Below, piece by piece: positions 24,569-32,799 of a stretch of 40,900 bases of DNA. Where the stretch lies: contig NZ_BBPM01000020.1 in assembly GCF_000787775.1 (NCBI RefSeq), forward strand, positions 54,910 through 95,809, in the 5' to 3' direction. The notes below the pieces were generated by a model, which was not told where the DNA came from, searched no databases, and saw only the letters and a program-made list of their open reading frames with translations. The stretch comes from Streptacidiphilus carbonis (GTDB taxonomy: Bacteria; Actinomycetota; Actinomycetes; Streptomycetales; Streptomycetaceae). Position 1 is the first letter of the stretch, and each line of letters starts with the position of its first letter. The position numbers were made by a program, and so were the translations under genes.

Positions 24569-25672
24569 ATGACTGCGATCTTCCGGCCCGGGCTCGAACT
24601 GTGCGGAATCCTCTACGAGGAGGCGGTCCGCCCGCTGCTGGACGAGGTGTATCCGGGGATGCCGTACACGGCGGCGCGCATCGGGTCGGGGTCGGAGGTG
24701 CTGGGTTTCGACACTGAGCGGTCTCCCGACCACGAGTGGGGTCCACGGCTGCAGCTCCTCCTCCGACCAGAGCATGCAGCCGCGTATGCCTCGGACCTGA
24801 GCAGGCTGCTCGCGGAACGGCTCCCCAAGGAGGTCCGCGGCTGGCCCACCAACTTCGCCCCGCCGGGGGAGCGGGTCCAGGTCATGACGCCGACCGCCGG
24901 CCCGGTTAACCACCGCATCGATGTCGTCGGCACGGCCGACTGGCTCGGCGGGGCGCTGGGCTTCGACCCGCTCGACGGCCCGGTCGGCCTGCTGGACTGG
25001 CTGGCCACCCCGGGCCAGCGGCTGCTGGAGGTCGTCTCCGGCGCCGTCTACCACGACGGCCTCGGCGGGCTCACCGCTGCCCGCGCCGCGCTGTCCTGGT
25101 ACCCGGACGACGTATGGCGCTATCTGCTGGCCTGCCAGTGGCAGCGGATCTCCCAGGAGGAGGCCTTCGTCGGCCGCACCGCGGAGGTCGGCGACGACCT
25201 CGGCAGCCGGGTGGTCGCGGCCCGGCTCGCGCGGGAGCTGATGCGGCTGTGCCTGCTGCTGGCCCGCCGCTACGCCCCCTACGGCAAGTGGCTGGGGACG
25301 GCCTTCGGCCGTCTGCCGGAGGCGGCCCCGATCGCCGCCCTGCTGCGCGCGTCGTTGGCGGCCGACTGGCCGTCAGAACGCGGGCGGGCCCTGGCAGAGG
25401 CGTGCAGCCTCGCCGGGGCCTGGCAGAACCGGCTGGATGTCTGCAACGAGGTCGACCCCTCCGTCCGCCGCTACCACGGCCGTCCGTTCCCGGTCGTCCA
25501 CGCGGAACGCTTCACAGCTGCCCTGCGGGACGCCGTGACCGACCCGGCGGTCCGGGCGATGCCGCCGGTCGGCGGCATCGACCAGTTCGTCGACAGCACG
25601 GACGCCCTCGGCGACCTGTCCGGCTGCCGCGCGCTGGTACGGGCGGCGCTGGGCCTGACGGGAGAGGGCTGA
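24569..25672 (+). CDS. DUF4037 domain protein (nucleotidyltransferase-like)
   Basis: The 367-residue soluble protein begins with a nucleotidyltransferase-like half: AARIGSGSEVLGFDTERSPD followed by HEWGPRLQLLL, where a GSGS-type loop and acidic residues sit as in the minimal nucleotidyltransferase fold. The DUF4037 block RYAPYGKWLGTAFGRL is at about residues 230-245. No reaction is established that I can name. The ATG at 24569 is 14 bases from the end of the truncated Uma2 frame. Its stop codon is three bases from the stop of the convergent methyltransferase-Nudix gene, leaving no room for a terminator between them. Confidence 0.82.
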   Translation: MTAIFRPGLELCGILYEEAVRPLLDEVYPGMPYTAARIGSGSEVLGFDTERSPDHEWGPRLQLLLRPEHAAAYASDLSRLLAERLPKEVRGWPTNFAPPGERVQVMTPTAGPVNHRIDVVGTADWLGGALGFDPLDGPVGLLDWLATPGQRLLEVVSGAVYHDGLGGLTAARAALSWYPDDVWRYLLACQWQRISQEEAFVGRTAEVGDDLGSRVVAARLARELMRLCLLLARRYAPYGKWLGTAFGRLPEAAPIAALLRASLAADWPSERGRALAEACSLAGAWQNRLDVCNEVDPSVRRYHGRPFPVVHAERFTAALRDAVTDPAVRAMPPVGGIDQFVDSTDALGDLSGCRALVRAALGLTGEG

Positions 25673-25675
25673 CGG

Positions 25676-27037
25676 TCAGTCGGCCGTCGGGCGCCCGGTG
25701 CGCCAGGCGTTCAGCCGGTGCCAGGCGTCGAGGCCGTCCGGGACCCACTCCCATTCGGTCAGGCGGTCGGCGAGTTCGGCCTCGGTGAGGAAGGCGTGCC
25801 AGGCGACCTCCTCGACCTGGGGGGCTACCGCGGTCGTGGCCCCGGCCTCGTACACGGCCGACCACCAGGTGTGCTCAGGGGACTCGTAGAGGAAGCGGAA
25901 CAGTGGGACGGGGGACAGGCCGGAGACGCCCAGCTCCTCCTCGGCCTCGCGCTTCGCCGCCTCGTCGTAGCCCTCGCCGGCGCCGACCACCCCGCCGACG
26001 AACATGTCGTGCATCGATGGGAAGACCAGCTTCTCGGGGGTGCGGCGGTGGACGAAGATCCGGTCGTCGGCGTCCCGGGCGAGGATGAACACGCAGCGGT
26101 GGCGCAACCGTCGCGCGGTGGCCTCGCCGCGGGTGGCCTGGCCGATCACGTTGTCCTCGGCATCGACGATGTCGAGCACCTCGTCGGTGCTGAGGGGGTG
26201 GCGGGGCTCTTTGCGGCCGGTGGCGAGGAGCGCGACGGCGGGCAGGGCGACCGTCCCGGTCGCCTCCCCGGCATAGGGGGCGACCAGGGCGTCGTAGTGG
26301 CGCTTGATCTCGGCGGTCACCGCCTCCGGCTGCCGGGCGATCAGGGAGCCGGTCAGCGGGGTGCCGCTGACCACGGCGGACCACCAGGCGTCCGGGTCGA
26401 CCCGGTGGGTCCAGGACTCGCGCCGGGCCTGTGCCCCGGTGAACCCGGCGTCGGCGAGCAGTTCGCGGAACGACGCGGTCCGGTCGTCCGATCCGGCCAG
26501 GAACGGGCCTGAGGAGGGCAGGTCGTCCGGCTGCGGGATGCCCACGGCGGTGACGGCCTCGCCGAAGACCGCGGTGGCGCGCATCGCCTCCCGCTCCCAG
26601 CAGGTCAGCGCGATCCGGCCGCCCGGCCGCAGCACCCGTTGCAGCTCCGCCAGGCCGGCCTGCGCGTCGCCGAGGTGGTTGATCACGAAGTTGCCCACCA
26701 CGGCATCGAACGAGTGGTCCGGGAAAGGGAGTTCGGGGAGGATTGCGGTGTGCACCGCCGCTCCCGGGCAGGCGGCGGCCGCCAGCGCGGCCATCTCCGG
26801 GGAGGCGTCCACCGCGGTGACCTGCGCGCCCCGCGCCAGTGCCGCCGCGGCGACGACCCCCGGGCCGGTGCCGACGTCCAGGACGGCGCTCGCGGCGGTG
26901 ACGCCGGCCGCGTCCAGCAGCGGCTCGACGGTGTGCGCGGTGAGCCGGGCGAACCCGCTCGCGTAGGCCTCGCCGCGGCCCTTCCAGCCGGACCGCTCGA
27001 AGGCGTCGAAGTCGGCCGCGTCCCAGGTGGTCGTCAT
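25676..27037 (-). CDS. Fusion of SAM-dependent methyltransferase and Nudix hydrolase
   Basis: Residues about 1-278 are a class I methyltransferase: motif I VLDVGTGPG at 52-60, an acidic strand AVDASPEM, FDAVVGNFVINHL, and RVLRPGGRIALTCWE. After a short linker (TGRKEPRHPLSTDE), residues about 282-453 are a Nudix hydrolase of the YfcD/isopentenyl-diphosphate-isomerase-like type. Its Nudix box GGVVGAGEGYDEAAKREAEE-ELGV fits the consensus fully, so the metal site is intact. These domains are normally separate proteins. The frame is continuous with no internal stop, and no ribosome binding site is seen at the junction. The start is ATG 27037 (ATGs at 27046 and 27049 are alternatives); none has a clear binding site. 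The methyl acceptor and diphosphate substrate are unknown. Confidence 0.85.
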   Translation of the reverse strand: MTTTWDAADFDAFERSGWKGRGEAYASGFARLTAHTVEPLLDAAGVTAASAVLDVGTGPGVVAAAALARGAQVTAVDASPEMAALAAAACPGAAVHTAILPELPFPDHSFDAVVGNFVINHLGDAQAGLAELQRVLRPGGRIALTCWEREAMRATAVFGEAVTAVGIPQPDDLPSSGPFLAGSDDRTASFRELLADAGFTGAQARRESWTHRVDPDAWWSAVVSGTPLTGSLIARQPEAVTAEIKRHYDALVAPYAGEATGTVALPAVALLATGRKEPRHPLSTDEVLDIVDAEDNVIGQATRGEATARRLRHRCVFILARDADDRIFVHRRTPEKLVFPSMHDMFVGGVVGAGEGYDEAAKREAEEELGVSGLSPVPLFRFLYESPEHTWWSAVYEAGATTAVAPQVEEVAWHAFLTEAELADRLTEWEWVPDGLDAWHRLNAWRTGRPTAD

Positions 27038-27151
27038 GGCGGACATCATCGCAGGGCGGCCGGTCCGGTTTGGACGGCAGGTCGCGCGGTGGTTCCCTTG
27101 CCATGTAAGCAGGACGAGCAGGAACTGACAGTGAGCTTGAGGAGTACAACC

Positions 27152-27592
27152 ATGGGCCAGGTCTACGCGGTCACCGAGCGGGTGCTGGACGCCTCGCCGG
27201 AGCGGGTCTTCGACGTGCTGGCCGACTACGAGTCGTCCCGCGGGGCGCTGCTCCCGGCCCAGTACAGCGAGTACGAGGTACGCGAGGGCGGCAAGGGCGC
27301 GGGCACGGTTGTGCACTGGAAGCTGCAGGCGACCGAGAAGCGGGTGCGCGACTGCCTGTTCACCGTGACCGAGCCCTCGCCGGGGCAGCTGGTGGAGACC
27401 GACGCCAACTCCACCATGGTGGTCACCTGGACGGTCACCCCGGCCGGCGAGGGCAAGGCCAAGGTCGTGGTGGAGACCACCTGGTCCGGCGCGAGCGGCA
27501 TCGGCGGCTTCTTCGAGCGGACCTTCGCCCCGAAGGGCCTGAACCGGATCAACAACGAGGTGCTGGAGCGGCTGGCGTCGTCCGTCGGCTGA
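27152..27592 (+). CDS. SRPBCC (START/Bet v1-like) family protein
   Basis: This 146-residue protein has the helix-grip fold pattern. It begins with VTERVLDASPERVFDVLADY (first strand and the two short helices), continues with several beta strands including GTVVHWKLQA and STMVVTWTVTPAG, and ends with a long C-terminal helix LNRINNEVLERLASSV. Such proteins bind hydrophobic ligands or act as cyclases or chaperones; the ligand is not visible here. ATG at 27152 has a GAGGAG site seven bases upstream. It is divergent from the methyltransferase-Nudix gene across 114 bases and is followed by a strong terminator. Confidence 0.88.
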   Translation: MGQVYAVTERVLDASPERVFDVLADYESSRGALLPAQYSEYEVREGGKGAGTVVHWKLQATEKRVRDCLFTVTEPSPGQLVETDANSTMVVTWTVTPAGEGKAKVVVETTWSGASGIGGFFERTFAPKGLNRINNEVLERLASSVG

Positions 27593-27609
27593 GGTCCGAG
27601 GTATGGGCA

Positions 27610-27651
27610 AAGGGCGTGGGCCCAGGGGTTCGCCCCTGGGCCCACGCCCTT
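27610..27651. terminator. Strong TTCG-tetraloop terminator between convergent genes
   Basis: A perfect 19-bp stem (27610-27628 with 27633-27651) closes the very stable tetraloop TTCG. It lies between the stops of the SRPBCC gene and the gluconate permease gene and can serve both strands. Confidence 0.93.
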
Positions 27652-27658
27652 CGACGCG

Positions 27659-29056
27659 TCAGATCAGCAGGCTCAGCGGCAGGATCAGGGCTATCGACAC
27701 CACCGAGATCACCGTCTCCATCGCCGACCAGGACTTGAGCGTCTGACCCACGCTCATGCCGAAGTACTCCTTCACCAGCCAGAAGCCGGCGTCGTTGACG
27801 TGCGAGAAGAACAGCGATCCGGCGCCGATGGCGAGGACCAGCAGCGAGGTGTGGGTCGTGCTCATGCCGGTCGCCAGCGGGGCGACGATCCCCGCGGCCG
27901 TGATGGTCGCGACCGTGGCGGAACCGGTGGCCAGTCGGATCAGCACCGCGATCAGCCAGCCGAGCAGCAGTGCGGAGATGTGCAGGTGGGTGGCCCAGCT
28001 GCTGACCACATTGCCGACGCCCACGTCCACCAGGGTCTGCTTGAAGCCGCCGCCGGCGCCGACGATGAAGACGATTCCGGCGATCGGGCCGAGCGAGGCC
28101 GCCGCGGTGGCCGAGATCCGGCCCCGGTCGAAGCCGGCCGCACGGCCCAGGGTCACCATCGCCACGAGCACCGCCAGCAGCAGTGCGATCAGCGGTGAGC
28201 CGACGAAGTCGAGGATCCGCTGCGGGGTGGCCTTGGGGTTGTCGACGGTGATGTCCACCAGCGCCTTGCCCAGCATCAGCACCACGGGCAGCAGGATGGT
28301 GCCGAGAGTCGCACCGAAGCTGGGCCTCGGGCGCTCCGCCGCTTCCGCGGCCCTGTCCGCATCGTCCGCCTCGTCCGTCGGCGGCAGCACCAGCGGTCCG
28401 ACCCAGCGTTCGGCGACCCGGGCGAACAGCGGGCCGGCCACGACCAGCGTGGGCACGGCGACCAGCAGGCCGAGGGCGAGCGTGACCCCGAGGTTGGCGT
28501 GCAGCGCGGAGACGGCCACCAGCGGTCCCGGATGCGGCGGGATCAGTCCGTGCAGGACGGAGAGCCCGGCCAGCGCCGGGATGCCCACCCGCATCAGCGG
28601 GAGGTTCCCGCGCCGGGCGACCAGCACCACGATCGGGACCAGCAGCACCACGCCGATCTCGAAGAACAGCGGCAGCCCGAGCACGGCGGCGATCAGCGCC
28701 ATCGCCCACGGCATCGAACGGGGCCCGGAGCGGGCCAGCACGGTGTCCGCGATGATGTCGGCGCCGCCCGAGTCGGCCAGCAGCTTGCCCAGCATGGCGC
28801 CGAGGCCGATGAGCAGGCCGACGCTGGTGACGGTTGCGCCGAAGCCGGTCGAGAAGCTGGTCATCAGCTTGTCGAAGGGGGTGCCGGCGACGGCCGCCAG
28901 GACGCCCGAGCCGACGGTCAGGGCGAGAAAGGGATGCAGTTTGAGCCAGCTGATCAGGGCCACGATCACGGCGATGCCGAGCAGCATGGCGGTGACGAGT
29001 CTGGCGTCGCTGCCGCTGTGGGGGAGGGCCGCATCGGCGGCCAGCAGGAGGGTCAC
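27659..29056 (-). CDS. gntT: Gluconate:H+ symporter, GntP family
   Basis: This membrane permease takes up gluconate (or a related aldonate) for the adjacent kinase. It is 465 residues with about 12-14 hydrophobic segments. It has the GntP-family features LKLHPFLALTVGSGVLAAVA, GFGATVTSVGLLIGLGAMLG, GLPLFFEIGVVLLVPI, HGLIPPHPGP and FSHVNDAGFWLVKEYFGMS. A hydrophilic loop rich in D, E and R divides the two halves (about 230-245). GTG at 29056 has GGAG seven bases upstream; the frame continues further only because of the overlapping kinase region. It lies 64 bases after gntK on the same strand, probably one transcript. Confidence 0.93.
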   Translation of the reverse strand: MTLLLAADAALPHSGSDARLVTAMLLGIAVIVALISWLKLHPFLALTVGSGVLAAVAGTPFDKLMTSFSTGFGATVTSVGLLIGLGAMLGKLLADSGGADIIADTVLARSGPRSMPWAMALIAAVLGLPLFFEIGVVLLVPIVVLVARRGNLPLMRVGIPALAGLSVLHGLIPPHPGPLVAVSALHANLGVTLALGLLVAVPTLVVAGPLFARVAERWVGPLVLPPTDEADDADRAAEAAERPRPSFGATLGTILLPVVLMLGKALVDITVDNPKATPQRILDFVGSPLIALLLAVLVAMVTLGRAAGFDRGRISATAAASLGPIAGIVFIVGAGGGFKQTLVDVGVGNVVSSWATHLHISALLLGWLIAVLIRLATGSATVATITAAGIVAPLATGMSTTHTSLLVLAIGAGSLFFSHVNDAGFWLVKEYFGMSVGQTLKSWSAMETVISVVSIALILPLSLLI

Positions 29057-29120
29057 GCGCTGTCTCCATTGACAAAGAGTGTGTGGGCGAAGAGTGCGGG
29101 AAAGAGGGGGACGGGTCCGG

Positions 29121-29624
29121 CTAAGGGGTGGTGAGCAGGCGGACGGCCTCCTCGACCAGCGCCTCCGCGGGCGGTCCGACGTCCAGGACGGCACCGCACT
29201 CGTCCGCGGCGAGCGGTTCGAGCGCCGAGTACTGGGAGTCCAGCAGGGCCGGCGGCATGAAGTGGCCGGTGCGGTGGCCGATCCGGTCGGCGACCAGGTC
29301 GTGACCGCCGGCCAGGTGCAGGAACCACAGGTCGGGGCAGGCGGCGCGGAGGGTGTCCCGGTAGCGGCGCTTGAGCGCGGAGCAGGTGGCCACGCCACCG
29401 GTACCGGCGTCGTCGTGCTGCTGCAGCCAGGCGCCGATGGCCTCCAGCCAGGGCCGGCGGTCGGAGTCGTCGAGCGGCGTGCCCGCAGCCATCTTGGCGA
29501 TGTTGGCGGGCGGGTGGAAGTCGTCGGCCTCCGCGTAGGGGAGGGCGAGTCGTTCGGAGAGCAGCCGGGCGACGGTGCTCTTGCCGACACCGGAGACGCC
29601 CATGACGACGACGTTGTAAGCCAT
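29121..29624 (-). CDS. gntK: Gluconokinase
   Basis: This enzyme phosphorylates gluconate to 6-phosphogluconate, which enters the pentose phosphate pathway. It is a 167-residue P-loop kinase of the GntK type. The Walker A motif VMGVSGVGKSTVA is near residues 8-20, the substrate block EADDFHPPANIAKMAAGTPL follows, and CSALKRRYRD and GHFMPPALLDSQ are the usual later motifs. ATG at 29624 has no strong binding site. It is divergent from a FadR-type regulator across 96 bases and is followed by the gluconate permease. Confidence 0.94.
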   Translation of the reverse strand: MAYNVVVMGVSGVGKSTVARLLSERLALPYAEADDFHPPANIAKMAAGTPLDDSDRRPWLEAIGAWLQQHDDAGTGGVATCSALKRRYRDTLRAACPDLWFLHLAGGHDLVADRIGHRTGHFMPPALLDSQYSALEPLAADECGAVLDVGPPAEALVEEAVRLLTTP

Positions 29625-29678
29625 GGGACGACTATGACCCCAAAGGTATGACTTATTCAAGCCACCGAAATGCAATCG

Positions 29679-29686
29679 TCATATGA
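29679..29686. promoter_or_regulatory. TCATATGA palindrome between gntK and its divergent regulator
   Basis: An 8-bp palindrome lies in the 96-base AT-rich intergenic region, 34 bases before the regulator ATG. Nearby AGGTATGACTTATT could supply a -10 element. FadR/GntR proteins often bind short AT-rich palindromes between divergent genes. Suggestive only. Confidence 0.3.
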
Positions 29687-29720
29687 GTTGGGTTGAGGAG
29701 GTGCCGGATACCCTTGCGTC

Positions 29721-30419
29721 ATGGAGATCCAGGGCCTGCACGGGCGCCTTCTCGCGGACCTCGGCCCCGCCATCACCTCCGGCGAGATCCCCGAGGGCTC
29801 GGTGCTGCGCAGCGAGGAGCTGGAGGCACGGTACGGGGTGTCCCGGACGGTCGTCCGGGAGGCGGTCCGAGTGCTGGAGGCGATGCGACTCGTCGCCTCG
29901 CGCCGCCGGGTGGGCACCACGGTGCAGCCGCGCGAGGCCTGGGACGTGTTCGACCCGTTGGTGATCCGCTGGCGGCTGGCCGGTGCCGACCGGGGGGCGC
30001 AGCTCCGCTCGCTCGGGGCGTTGCGGATCGCGGTGGAGCCGGTGGCAGCGGGCCTCGCGGCCGGGCTGGCGACCGCCGACCACTGCCGCGAGCTGAGCGC
30101 GCTGGCGGTGGAGCTCACGGTCACTGCGCGCAGCGGTGACCTGCGGGCCTTCCTCCGCCATGACATGGCCTTCCATGCCCTGGTGCTGCGGGCCTCGGGC
30201 AATGAGATGTTCGCCCACCTGGCCGACGCGGTGGGCGCGGTGCTCGCCGGGCGAACCGAGCACGAACTGATGCCGCACCACCCTGCGGAGTACGCGGTGG
30301 CGCTGCACCGGGAGGTCGCAGAGGCGGTATGCGCGCAGGACGGTGCGGCGGCGGAGCGGGCGATGCGGGGGATCGTGACCGGCGCCCTGGAGGAACTGGC
30401 GCCGTCGGATCCGGTCTGA
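29721..30419 (+). CDS. GntR/FadR-family regulator of the gluconate genes (inferred target)
   Basis: This 232-residue protein has an N-terminal winged helix (GSVLRSEELEARYGVSRTVV, then REAVRVLEAMRLVASRRRVG) and an all-helical FCD ligand domain. The FCD metal-binding residues appear as RHDMAFHALV (Asp and His), then HREVAEAV further on. Members of this group often bind sugar acids. Its position, divergent from gntK and the gluconate permease, makes it their probable repressor with gluconate or 6-phosphogluconate as inducer. The ATG at 29721 starts a normal-length protein. Confidence 0.9.
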   Translation: MEIQGLHGRLLADLGPAITSGEIPEGSVLRSEELEARYGVSRTVVREAVRVLEAMRLVASRRRVGTTVQPREAWDVFDPLVIRWRLAGADRGAQLRSLGALRIAVEPVAAGLAAGLATADHCRELSALAVELTVTARSGDLRAFLRHDMAFHALVLRASGNEMFAHLADAVGAVLAGRTEHELMPHHPAEYAVALHREVAEAVCAQDGAAAERAMRGIVTGALEELAPSDPV

Positions 30420-30470
30420 GCCCGGGTGCGGCGTATGCCTGGTTGTGCAATCGGGCCAGTTGCAGACCCA

Positions 30471-30493
30471 TAGGGGCGCGGGGAACTGCGCGA
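30471..30493. repeat. Dispersed 23-bp repeat, copy 2
   Basis: Identical over 23 bases to the copy at 16016-16038 and in the same orientation. It sits between the convergent ends of the FadR-type regulator and the hydroxyacid dehydrogenase, with similar bases continuing (CAAGCCACGCAC) beyond the exact match. Both copies lie just beyond a stop codon, which fits a 3'-end or terminator-associated element. Confidence 0.8.
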
Positions 30494-30521
30494 CAAGCCA
30501 CGCACACGCCGCACCCGGCAG

Positions 30522-31538
30522 TCACGCCGTACGGTCCCACGTGTCCGGATGCACCGGGTCGACGAAGGGTACCCCCCGGGTCCACCGCTCCAGCTCGTCC
30601 AGGGCGAAGTCCGCCATTCGGCGGAGCTCGCCGCCCATGGAGCCGGCGATGTGCGGCGTGAGCAGCACGTTCGGCAGGTCGTAGAGCGGGGACGAGGGCG
30701 GCAGCAGTTCCGGGGTGGTGACGTCCAGCACCGCGTTCAGGCGGCCCGAGACCAACTCCCGTTCCAGGGCCGGCTGGTCCACCAGCGCGCCGCGGGCGGT
30801 GTTGATCAGGGTGGCCCCGTCCGGCATGGACGCCAGCAGGCTGCGTGACACCAGCCCCTCGGTGCTGGGCAGCCACGGCGCGTGCACGCTGACCACGTCG
30901 CAGCCGCGGAAGAGTTCGGGCAGCGGCACCAGCCGGGCGCCGAGCCGGGCCGCCTCCTCCGGGGCCAGGAACGGGTCGCTGAGCAGGACCTCCAGGTCGA
31001 AGGGGCCCAGCAGTTCGACGACCCGGCGGCCGATCCTAGACGCGCCGACGACGCCGATCCGGCGCCGGTAGTTGCCCGCGCCCGCGAGCCTGGCGTGCCA
31101 GTCGGTGCTCCGCCCGCGGGACCTGCGGTAGCCGTCGCGGGTGGTCAGCACCTGCTTGTTGGCGAAGAGGATCGCCGCCAGGGTGTACTCGGCCACTGGC
31201 ACCGCGTTGGCCCCCGCGGCCGAGGTGATCTGCAGGCCGCGGCGCCAACAGGCGTCCGTCACATGGTTCTTGACGGTCCCCGCGGTGTGCACCACGGCCC
31301 GCAGCCGGGGGGCGTGCCGGAGCAACTCCTCGTCCAGCCGGGGGCAGCCCCAGCCGGTGACCAGTACCTCGACGTCGGCCAGCACGGCCCGGGCCCGGGG
31401 CGAGTCGAACTCGTCCAGGACCAGCTCGGGATCGTGACCCAACTCGACGAGGCGGCTGAGGCGTTGCCCAGCCTCGGCGTCGAAGAGGACCGGGGCTATG
31501 CCGGAGCGCATGGCGAGGGCGGCGACCGGGCGGGTCAT
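30522..31538 (-). CDS. D-isomer-specific 2-hydroxyacid dehydrogenase
   Basis: This NAD(P)-dependent soluble enzyme has 338 residues. The Rossmann motif is VVGASRIGRRVVELLGPF, in which the usual second glycine of GxGxxG is a serine. The catalytic residues are present: Arg in NTARGALVDQPALE, Glu in TTPELLPP, and His in TPHIAGSMGG. The N-terminal part (LVTGWGCPRLDEELLRHAP) is the substrate domain. It may reduce a keto acid from a sugar-acid pathway. Its ATG overlaps the upstream regulator stop as ATGA, so regulator and enzyme are made together, which ties it to the divergent sugar importer. Confidence 0.9.
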   Translation of the reverse strand: MTRPVAALAMRSGIAPVLFDAEAGQRLSRLVELGHDPELVLDEFDSPRARAVLADVEVLVTGWGCPRLDEELLRHAPRLRAVVHTAGTVKNHVTDACWRRGLQITSAAGANAVPVAEYTLAAILFANKQVLTTRDGYRRSRGRSTDWHARLAGAGNYRRRIGVVGASRIGRRVVELLGPFDLEVLLSDPFLAPEEAARLGARLVPLPELFRGCDVVSVHAPWLPSTEGLVSRSLLASMPDGATLINTARGALVDQPALERELVSGRLNAVLDVTTPELLPPSSPLYDLPNVLLTPHIAGSMGGELRRMADFALDELERWTRGVPFVDPVHPDTWDRTA

Positions 31539-32698
31539 ACCGCAGCCGCCGCGGCCCCGGTCCCGACTCCCGCCTCAGCCACCGGATCGGCCCCCGCTCG
31601 GGCCCCGGCCCCCGGCGGACCCACGGTGGAGTCCCGGACCAGCAGCCGGGGCTGCAGCACCGTCTGCCGGACCGGCAGGTCGGTGGGGCTGCCCAGCCGG
31701 TCCAGCAGTGCCGCGGTCGCGCTGCGGCCGACCTCGAACTTGGGCGGTGCCACCGCCGTCAGCGGCACCTCGGCGAGGGCGGCGACCTCGTCGTCGTAGG
31801 CGATCAGCGAGAGGTCCTCCGGCACCCGCACCCCGTGCGAACGCAACCGCTGGACCAGCAGGATCGCCTCCTGGTCGGAGTGGACCAGGGCGGCGGTGGC
31901 GCCCGACGCGCGGCAGGCGCGGACGAAGGCGTCCACCGCGGCGATGCGGTCGGCGTCCGCCTCGACGGAGAAGCGCGGGGCCGACGGGTCGAGTCCGAGC
32001 AGTCGTACCGCCTCGGCATGACCCTCCGTCACGGGGTGGGCGGTGGGGGTGGACGCGGCGAAGAGGGCCACCTGTCGGTGGCCGAGTCCGGCCAGGTACT
32101 CCATCGCGCGGTAGGCGCCCTGGCGGTGGTCGCTGAGCACGCACTCCGCGTGGTCGAAGGCGGCCGCCGATCGGCGCTCGACCAGCACGTACGGCAGTCC
32201 GGAGCCCTCCAGCAACTCCCGCAGCGGCGCCGGGACGACCGGCCCCTCCGAGCTGGTGACCAGCAGCCCCCCGCTGCCGGAGCGGATCAGGTCGCGGACC
32301 TGCTCCAGGTCGCGGCCGCGGTCGTAGTCGGTGACGCCGAGGACGAGCCGGGCCCCGGCGCGGGCGGCGGCGCTGCGCGCTCCCCTGATCACCTCGGGGT
32401 AGTAATACGTGGCCGAAGGCACCAGCATGCCGACGACTGCCCCCTCGGCGGGCAGCGGCTCCGCCGGGGCGGCGCCCGCCCGGACCTCGGCGGCGGGGGC
32501 GGCACCCGCCGCCGACCCTGCGGGCAGCACCGCGCCGCCCCGAACCCTCGTCAACTGCCCTTGCTGCTCCAGGAGTTCCAGGTCCCTGCGGACGGTTCCG
32601 TCGGACACCCCGAGCCCGGCGACCACATCGGTGACCCGGACCGCCCCATGGGTGCGCAGTTGCCCCAGTACATAGTCATGCCGCTGCTGTGCGAGCAC
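31535..32698 (-). CDS. Chimeric regulator: DeoR-type HTH with LacI-type sugar-binding domain
   Basis: Residues about 5-58 are a DeoR helix-turn-helix (RHDYVLGQLRTHGAVRVTDV, then VSDGTVRRDLELLEQQGQL), not the LacI headpiece. After an Ala/Pro-rich linker, residues about 90-360 are a periplasmic-binding-like ligand domain of the LacI type (VVGMLVPSATYYYPEVIRGA; TDYDRGRDLEQVRDLI; HRQVALFAAS; LSLIAYDDE). Binding of a sugar should therefore relieve repression. GTG at 32698 has GGAGG four bases upstream, and the N-terminus MLAQQRHDYV fits DeoR proteins. The C-terminal tail is low complexity (A, G, P). It is divergent from the sugar ABC operon and overlaps the hydroxyacid dehydrogenase; it is the likely regulator of both. 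Confidence 0.9.
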   Translation of the reverse strand: MLAQQRHDYVLGQLRTHGAVRVTDVVAGLGVSDGTVRRDLELLEQQGQLTRVRGGAVLPAGSAAGAAPAAEVRAGAAPAEPLPAEGAVVGMLVPSATYYYPEVIRGARSAAARAGARLVLGVTDYDRGRDLEQVRDLIRSGSGGLLVTSSEGPVVPAPLRELLEGSGLPYVLVERRSAAAFDHAECVLSDHRQGAYRAMEYLAGLGHRQVALFAASTPTAHPVTEGHAEAVRLLGLDPSAPRFSVEADADRIAAVDAFVRACRASGATAALVHSDQEAILLVQRLRSHGVRVPEDLSLIAYDDEVAALAEVPLTAVAPPKFEVGRSATAALLDRLGSPTDLPVRQTVLQPRLLVRDSTVGPPGAGARAGADPVAEAGVGTGAAAAAV

Positions 32699-32799
32699 GT
32701 TCCCTCCATCCCGTCCGGGACTGATCCTGCTCGTTCCCTGCCTGAACTTCTGCCCCGTTACGGAAAATAGCAGGTTCTTGAGTTTTTTGGTTGAAGCTG

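Noticed and set aside
27659-29590. N-terminal extension of the gluconate permease frame to 29590
   Set aside because: The extension is antisense-free but overlaps gntK in another frame and is Pro/Ser/Arg-rich. GTG 29056 with a GGAG site gives the usual GntP length.
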